A DNA stretch of 64,000 nt, taken from NCBI RefSeq assembly GCF_003732665.1, contig NZ_MOBP01000012.1, positions 244,308-308,307 on the forward strand, read 5' to 3'. A program made the position numbers and the translations under genes. The notes beneath the pieces are model-generated. The model did no database searches and was not told where the DNA came from. It saw nothing but the letters and a program-made list of their open reading frames with translations. Below are positions 29,242 through 64,000 of this stretch, piece after piece; within the stretch, counting starts at the first letter, position 1, and each line of letters opens with the position of its first letter. The stretch comes from Pseudomonas frederiksbergensis. GTDB taxonomy: Bacteria; Pseudomonadota; Gammaproteobacteria; Pseudomonadales; Pseudomonadaceae.

Positions 29242-29261
29242 TGTCCCTGCTTCCCATGACA
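29242..29261 (+). promoter_or_regulatory. syr-syp-box-like dyad (LuxR-family regulator site)
   Basis: TGTC, 12 nt, GACA: a 20-bp dyad that matches about 11 of the 14 defined positions of the syr-syp box as I remember it (TGtCccgN6cggGaCA), which in P. syringae is bound by SalA/SyrF-type LuxR regulators and overlaps the -35. Here too the right half overlaps the proposed -35 hexamer. It would place NRPS 3 under the same kind of regulator. Confidence 0.5.
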
Positions 29262-29286
29262 GACATTCGGCCTCGAATGTTCTAAT
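29256..29286 (+). promoter_or_regulatory. Putative sigma70 promoter of NRPS 3
   Basis: ATGACA (29256-29261) matches TTGACA at five of six positions and TCTAAT (29281-29286) matches TATAAT at five of six. The spacer is 19 bp, longer than usual, which suggests activator dependence. It would give a leader of about 200 nt before the ATG of NRPS 3. Not proven; NRPS 3 may also be read from upstream. Confidence 0.45.
29263..29280. promoter_or_regulatory. Palindrome filling the -35/-10 spacer
   Basis: ACATTCG, GCCT, CGAATGT: a perfect 7-bp inverted repeat with a 4-bp centre occupying 18 of the 19 bp between the proposed -35 and -10. A dyad in a 19-bp spacer is the layout of MerR-family promoters, but a generic dimeric regulator site or chance are also possible. 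Confidence 0.4.
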
Positions 29287-29316
29287 TTTTTCGACCAGTA
29301 AAGGGCGTTATTGCTG

Positions 29317-29349
29317 CGGCAGACAACTGCCGACCAGCGCTGGTTTTTT
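29317..29349 (+). terminator. Double hairpin plus T-run in leader of NRPS 3 (possible attenuator)
   Basis: A perfect 6-bp stem with ACAA loop (CGGCAG at 29317, CTGCCG ending 29332) is followed directly by the palindrome ACCAGCGCTGGT (29333-29344), whose last T begins a run of six T (29344-29349). It lies about 30 nt after the proposed -10 and 147 nt before the ATG, so it would act on the leader transcript or end read-through from NRPS 2. Confidence 0.4.
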
Positions 29350-29496
29350 GCCCCGACTTTCATTCAAAGCCCTGACCCATGCGCCGCCCTCGGCCCCTGA
29401 AGCGCTGCCGATTCCCGCGTTCAGGCGCCACGCCGTATCTGAAAAGCACATTTTTCATCGTCAACCACCCCCGAATTCAAAAAAGCAGGTTCTTCG

Positions 29497-60330
<30,834 letters not shown>

Positions 60331-60499
60331 GCGTCGTCACTTCGTGCAGAACAGTCGTCACCCGGCAATGCCGGCGATCCCCTGAAAAAAGGGTTTCGCC
60401 AACCTTGAGGGCCGACGTTCACCGGCAGCACGACGCTCTCATCAATGGCTCCCGGCCGCTGTCTGGCCGGGTCTGACATCAACGCATTCGTGGTCATTT
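60331..60499 (+). promoter_or_regulatory. Gap between NRPS 3 and macA with small dyads
   Basis: 169 bp. It holds CCGGCAATGCCGG (60362-60374), a 7-bp hairpin with a 7-nt loop (60451-60457/60465-60471) and TGTC-N11-GACA (60460-60478), one base short of the syr-syp spacing. No convincing -10, T-run terminator or Shine-Dalgarno was found. macAB may be read through from NRPS 3. Confidence 0.35.
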
Positions 60500-61651
60500 A
60501 TGGAAAAGTCGAAGTTTCGCAAAATCGCTATTGTGAGCGTACTGGTCGTGGTGGCTGGTCTGATTTTCTACAGCGCTCAATCTCCCGGCAAACCACCGGA
60601 GTACCTGACCGCCACGGTCGAACGCGGCGATATCGAGAACGCCGTGCTGGCCGCCGGCATCCTGCAAGGCATCAAGCAAGTGGATGTCGGTGCCCAGGTC
60701 TCGGGGCAGTTGAAATCCCTGAAGGTAAAACTGGGGGACAAGGTGACCAAGGGCCAATGGCTGGCGGAAATCGATCCGGTGGTGTTGCAGAACGCCTTGC
60801 GCCAATCCCAGGTCAATGAAGAAAACCTAGTGGCGAAAAAACGCGCCACCGCGGCGCAACTCAAGGACGCCAAGGCCACCTACGATCGCTACAAAAAGCT
60901 GCAACCGGACGACGCCATTTCCAAGCAGGAATACGAGACCGCCGAGTCGAACTACGATGTGCAGAACGCCAACCTGGTGTCCCTCGATGCGCAGATCAAG
61001 GACGCGCGCATCCAGATCGAAACCGCACGGGTCAACCTGGCCTACACCCACATCGTCGCGCCCATCGATGGCTACGTCGTCGGCGTGGTGACCCAGGAAG
61101 GCCAGACCGTCATCGCTCAACAACTGGCGCCGATCCTGCTGAAACTGGCGGACCTGGACACCATGACCGTCAAGGCCCAGGTCTCCGAGGCGGACGTGAT
61201 TCACATCACCCCGGGCCAGGAGGTGTATTTCACCATCCTCGGCGAGTCGGAAAAACGCTACTACGCCAAGCTGCGCGGCACTGAACCGGCCCCGCAAAAC
61301 TTCCTCGAAACCCAGGCCTCCGGCACCACCAAGCAAAACACGGCGGTGTTTTACAACGGCCTGTTCGACGTGCCCAATCCTGACCATCGCTTGCGTATCT
61401 CCATGACCGCGCAAGTACGCATCGTGCTGGACAAGGCCAAGGACGTGCTGACCATTCCGGTGGCGGCGCTGGGTTCGAAGAACGGCGACGGCAGCTTTCC
61501 GGTACGGGTGCTGGATGCCGAGGGCCAGGCGCAGATGCGCAACGTCAAGACCGGCATCAACAACAACGTGCGCGCCGAAATCAAGGAAGGCTTGGCAGAA
61601 GGCGACAAGGTCGTCATCGGTGAACCAGCGCCCGCCGTGGCAGGGGCCTGA
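60500..61651 (+). CDS. macA: MacA-like periplasmic adaptor of lipopeptide exporter
   Basis: 383-residue membrane-fusion protein, the usual length for MacA. It joins the inner-membrane MacB to an outer-membrane TolC-like channel and helps to drive the substrate out of the periplasm. Residues 1-8 are basic and 9-24 form a membrane anchor; the two halves of a lipoyl-like domain lie at about 63-92 (VSGQLKSLKVKLGDKV) and 183-204 (APIDGYVVGVV), with an alpha-helical hairpin between them (about 93-180). Beta-barrel and proximal domains follow. The ATG lacks an obvious Shine-Dalgarno, but it is the only start that leaves the basic end plus anchor intact. It directly follows the NRPS genes and precedes macB by 2 bp; such pairs export lipopeptides in many Pseudomonas loci (for example crpDE, as I recall). 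Export of this peptide is inferred from context. Confidence 0.95.
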   Translation: MEKSKFRKIAIVSVLVVVAGLIFYSAQSPGKPPEYLTATVERGDIENAVLAAGILQGIKQVDVGAQVSGQLKSLKVKLGDKVTKGQWLAEIDPVVLQNALRQSQVNEENLVAKKRATAAQLKDAKATYDRYKKLQPDDAISKQEYETAESNYDVQNANLVSLDAQIKDARIQIETARVNLAYTHIVAPIDGYVVGVVTQEGQTVIAQQLAPILLKLADLDTMTVKAQVSEADVIHITPGQEVYFTILGESEKRYYAKLRGTEPAPQNFLETQASGTTKQNTAVFYNGLFDVPNPDHRLRISMTAQVRIVLDKAKDVLTIPVAALGSKNGDGSFPVRVLDAEGQAQMRNVKTGINNNVRAEIKEGLAEGDKVVIGEPAPAVAGA

Positions 61652-61653
61652 CA

Positions 61654-63615
61654 ATGACCCAGCCATTACTGGAACTCAAAGGCGTGACCCGCAGCTTTAC
61701 CGCTGGGGAGAAGGATTTCACCGCGCTTAAAGACATCAACCTGAGCATCCATGCCGGCGAGATCGTGGCGATCACCGGCGCCTCCGGGTCCGGCAAATCG
61801 ACGCTGATGAACGTCCTCGGCTGCCTCGATCACGCCACGTCCGGCAGCTACAAAGTGGACGGGCGCGAGACCAGCGACATGGATGACCACGAACTGGCGG
61901 TGCTGCGGCGTGACCATTTCGGCTTTATTTTCCAGCGCTACCACTTGCTGCCGCACCTGAGTGCGTTGCACAACGTCGAGATGCCGGCGATCTATGCCGG
62001 GGTCACCGAGACCCAGCGGCACAACCGCGCCAAGGTGCTGCTGGATCGCTTGGGGCTCAAAGGCCATTTGAAGAATCGGCCAAGCCAACTCTCGGGTGGC
62101 CAGCAGCAGCGGGTGAGTATCGCCCGGGCGTTGATGAACGGCGGCGAAGTGATCCTCGCGGATGAACCGACTGGCGCTCTCGACACCGCCAGCGGCAAGG
62201 AGGTGATGAAGATCCTGCTGGAGCTGAACGCGGCGGGGCACACGGTGATCATCGTCACCCACGATGAAAAAGTTGCGGCCAATGCCAAGCGCATCATCGA
62301 GATTCAGGACGGCGAGATTCTCAGCGACCGCGTCAACCTGGAGCGACCGGTAGAAGAGCTGCCGGCGCAGGAGGAACGTGCGCCCAAGGTCAAGCAAGCC
62401 AATCGCCTGATTGCCAGCCTCGGCCTGTTCAGCGAAGCGTTCAACATGGCCTGGGTTGCGCTGATCTCGCACCGGATGCGCACCTTGCTGACCATGCTCG
62501 GGATCATTATCGGCATCACGTCGGTGGTGTCGATCGTGGCCATCGGCGAAGGGGCCAAGCGCTATGTCCTGAAGGACATTGCTGCCATCGGCAGCAGCAC
62601 CATCGAGATTTTCCCCGGCACCGACTGGGGCGACAGTCGCTCCGCCGCCATCGAAACCCTGGTGTTGCCCGACGTCACGGCGTTGAGCGAGCAGTATTAC
62701 ATCGACAGCGCCACGCCCAACGTCGGGCGCAACCTGTTGCTGCGTTACGAAAACATCGACGTGACCGCGACGGTCAACGGTGTCAGCGAAAGTTATTTCC
62801 AGGTCCGTGGGATCAAATTGGGCGAAGGCGTTTCGTTCGGCAAGGACGATGCCCGGCGCCAGTCGCAGGTGGTGGTGATCGACCACAACACCCGGGTGCG
62901 GATGTTCGGCCCGACCGTGAATCCGCTGGGCCAGGTGATCCTGGTCGACAACCTGCCGTGCACGGTGATCGGCGTCACCGAAGACAAGAAAAGCGTGTTC
63001 AACACCAGCAAGGCCCTCAACGTGTGGATGCCTTACGAAACGGCGGCCGGTCGTCTGTTGGGCCAGCACTACCTCGACAGCATCACCGTGCGCATGAAGG
63101 ACGGGCAGCCAAGTAAAGTGGTCGAGGACAACATCATCAAACTGATGGAGCAACGCCACGGCATCAAAGACTTCTTCACCTACAACCTCGACAGCATCAT
63201 GCAAACGGTGCAGAAAACCAGTCAGTCCATGGCGCTGCTGCTGTCGCTGATCGCGGTGATTTCGTTGGTGGTCGGGGGGATCGGGGTGATGAACATCATG
63301 CTGGTCTCGGTGACCGAGCGTACCCGGGAAATCGGCATCCGCATGGCGGTAGGCGCGCGTCAGTCGGACATTCGCCAGCAGTTTCTGGTGGAAGCGGTGA
63401 TGGTGTGCCTGGTGGGCGGGACGATTGGCATTGCGCTGTCGTTCGGCATCGGCTTCATCTTTTCACTGTTGGTGAAGGAATGGCAGATGGTGTTCTCGAT
63501 GGGCTCGATCATCATGGCGTTTGTCTGTTCGACGTTGATCGGGATCGTGTTCGGGTTTGTACCGGCGCGCAACGCGGCGCGGCTGGATCCGATTGAAGCG
63601 CTGGCCCGAGATTAG
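61654..63615 (+). CDS. macB: MacB-like ABC exporter, fused ATPase and permease
   Basis: 653-residue inner-membrane ABC transporter of the MacB type, acting as a dimer with MacA. The N-terminal ATPase has Walker A GASGSGKST (42-50), signature LSGGQQQR (146-153), Walker B EVILADEP (165-172) and the H-loop histidine (203). The first membrane helix is at about 277-298, a large periplasmic domain follows, and three helices lie near 526-552, 577-605 and 614-635, the standard MacB plan. AGGGG at 61642-61646 is 7 nt before the ATG, which lies 2 bp after the macA stop, so the genes form one unit. No outer-membrane partner is seen in the window. MacB relatives also export antibiotics or macrolides, but the position after a lipopeptide synthetase makes peptide export the likely role. 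Confidence 0.96.
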   Translation: MTQPLLELKGVTRSFTAGEKDFTALKDINLSIHAGEIVAITGASGSGKSTLMNVLGCLDHATSGSYKVDGRETSDMDDHELAVLRRDHFGFIFQRYHLLPHLSALHNVEMPAIYAGVTETQRHNRAKVLLDRLGLKGHLKNRPSQLSGGQQQRVSIARALMNGGEVILADEPTGALDTASGKEVMKILLELNAAGHTVIIVTHDEKVAANAKRIIEIQDGEILSDRVNLERPVEELPAQEERAPKVKQANRLIASLGLFSEAFNMAWVALISHRMRTLLTMLGIIIGITSVVSIVAIGEGAKRYVLKDIAAIGSSTIEIFPGTDWGDSRSAAIETLVLPDVTALSEQYYIDSATPNVGRNLLLRYENIDVTATVNGVSESYFQVRGIKLGEGVSFGKDDARRQSQVVVIDHNTRVRMFGPTVNPLGQVILVDNLPCTVIGVTEDKKSVFNTSKALNVWMPYETAAGRLLGQHYLDSITVRMKDGQPSKVVEDNIIKLMEQRHGIKDFFTYNLDSIMQTVQKTSQSMALLLSLIAVISLVVGGIGVMNIMLVSVTERTREIGIRMAVGARQSDIRQQFLVEAVMVCLVGGTIGIALSFGIGFIFSLLVKEWQMVFSMGSIIMAFVCSTLIGIVFGFVPARNAARLDPIEALARD

Positions 63616-63619
63616 CCTG
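63595..63619 (+). repeat. Direct repeat copy 1: 3' end of macB
   Basis: 25 bp covering the last codons of macB (EALARD and stop) plus four bases. It recurs at 63976-64000 with a single change (TAG becomes TAA). Confidence 0.85.
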
Positions 63620-63631
63620 GCAATAAAAAAA

Positions 63632-63725
63632 CCTGTGGGAGCGGGCTTGCTCGCGAAGGCGTCGGTACAGTCAACATTGATAGTGACTGACCCACCGCCT
63701 TCGCGAGCAAGCCCGCTCCCACAGG
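63632..63725. repeat. REP doublet (REPIN) between convergent genes
   Basis: A perfect 30-bp inverted repeat (63632-63661 and 63696-63725) around a 34-bp centre, each arm starting with CCTGTGGGAGCGGGCTTGC. This is the common extragenic palindrome of fluorescens-group Pseudomonas, mobilised by RAYT transposases elsewhere in the genome. Placed 16 bp after the macB stop and 14 bp from the aminotransferase stop, it could also end or protect both transcripts. Confidence 0.92.
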
Positions 63726-63739
63726 GTCGGTGTCAGGGT

Positions 63740-64000
63740 TTAGGCTTTTTCAGTTGCATAGAGCTGACGCGCTTCACCGGATTTCTTCACCGCTTGTTCG
63801 AAGCGATCCAGCACCATACCCACTTCCGATTCGCTAATGGTCAGCGGCGGCAGGAACCTCAGCACCGCGCCATGCCGTCCGCCGGTTTCCATGATCAATC
63901 CGTTCTCAAAGCAATTGAGCTTGATCGCCCGGGCCCGTGCGCCATCACCCGGGCCTGCCTTGCCATGGGCGCCAGGAAGCGCTGGCCCGAGATTAACCTG
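63740..64000 (-). CDS. Diaminobutyrate-2-oxoglutarate aminotransferase, C-terminal part
   Basis: Reading the - strand from the window edge gives an open frame of 86 codons ending QLYATEKA-stop (stop at 63740-63742). METGGRHGAVLRFLPPL, preceded by GPGDGARARAIK, is the C-terminal signature of PLP-dependent class III diaminobutyrate aminotransferases (Dat/PvdH/EctB type), which make L-2,4-diaminobutyrate from aspartate semialdehyde and glutamate. It would feed module 16, which activates Dab. It is convergent with macB. The first ~12 codons seen (to about 63971) do not look like the family and overlap a 25-bp copy of the macB end, so the gene may be truncated here; the window ends too soon to tell. 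The family call is secure for the ~70 C-terminal residues. Confidence 0.82.
   Translation of the reverse strand, partial: QVNLGPALPGAHGKAGPGDGARARAIKLNCFENGLIMETGGRHGAVLRFLPPLTISESEVGMVLDRFEQAVKKSGEARQLYATEKA
63976..64000 (+). repeat. Direct repeat copy 2: echo of the macB 3' end
   Basis: 24 of 25 bases match 63595-63619. Read on the + strand it spells QEALARD and TAA, like the macB terminus, but the codons before it show no MacB similarity. It marks a possible duplication breakpoint beside the aminotransferase fragment. Confidence 0.8.

Noticed and set aside
29159..29496. A small gene in the gap between NRPS 2 and NRPS 3
   Set aside because: The only frame (29180-29515, 111 codons) runs across hairpins and promoter-like elements into NRPS 3, with no Shine-Dalgarno or recognisable protein pattern.
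61666..63204. Antisense open frame of 512 codons opposite macB
   Set aside because: macB has all ABC motifs in frame; the antisense product shows no recognisable domain.
63960..64000. A second macB-like gene ending at the window edge
   Set aside because: Only the last six residues and stop match; the codons before them in that frame show no MacB similarity, so a small duplication or scar is a better reading.

Overview
The window is the 3' two-thirds or so of a very large non-ribosomal peptide synthetase (NRPS) locus from a Pseudomonas of the fluorescens/corrugata type. The genus call rests on GC-rich codon use, condensation domains of the dual condensation/epimerisation type seen in Pseudomonas lipopeptide synthetases, an A-domain specificity set typical of syringopeptin/corpeptin-like compounds, tandem C-terminal thioesterases, a MacA/MacB exporter, and a Pseudomonas-style REP doublet (REPIN) after macB.

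Layout, nearly all on the + strand: (1) 1-16151, 3' part of NRPS gene 1, five complete modules (Ala, Val, Ala, Thr, Ala) preceded by the tail of another carrier domain; (2) 16148-29158, NRPS gene 2, overlapping gene 1 by 4 bp, four modules (Val, Ile, Gly, Ala); (3) 29159-29496, a 338-bp non-coding gap with a hairpin just after gene 2, a dyad resembling the syr-syp box overlapping a -35 hexamer, a second palindrome in the spacer, a -10, and a double hairpin plus T-run in the presumed leader; (4) 29497-60330, NRPS gene 3, 10,277 codons, nine modules (Val, Ala, Val, Thr, Thr, Ala, Dab, Ser, Ile) and two thioesterases; (5) 60500-61651 and 61654-63615, macA and macB; (6) 63632-63725, a perfect 30-bp inverted repeat; (7) 63740-64000 on the - strand, the 3' end of a diaminobutyrate aminotransferase gene, with a 25-bp echo of the macB 3' end at the window edge.

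Reading ten-residue specificity codes by eye and typing each condensation domain predicts the last residues of a lipopeptide: (Dhb)-Ala-Val-Ala-Dhb-Ala-Val-aIle-Gly-Ala-Val-Ala-Val-Dhb-aThr-Ala-Dab-Ser-Ile. Most residues before Gly and up to aThr are predicted D or dehydrated; Ala, Dab and the terminal Ile near the C-terminus are predicted L, and Ser D. From memory this resembles corpeptin (22 residues, lactone between aThr and Ile), with differences at several positions. The synthetases build the peptide, the thioesterases release and probably cyclise it, MacAB exports it, and the aminotransferase would supply Dab for module 16.

The most notable items are: a distinct condensation-domain subtype found at two places that directly follow a Thr module expected to give Dhb and also at the first module of the window (which predicts that the unseen upstream residue is also Dhb); oppositely charged docking ends between the three synthetases; strong reuse of nearly identical A domains across modules; the compound promoter/leader before gene 3; and a breakpoint next to the aminotransferase. 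Module boundaries are approximate, and no database search was possible.
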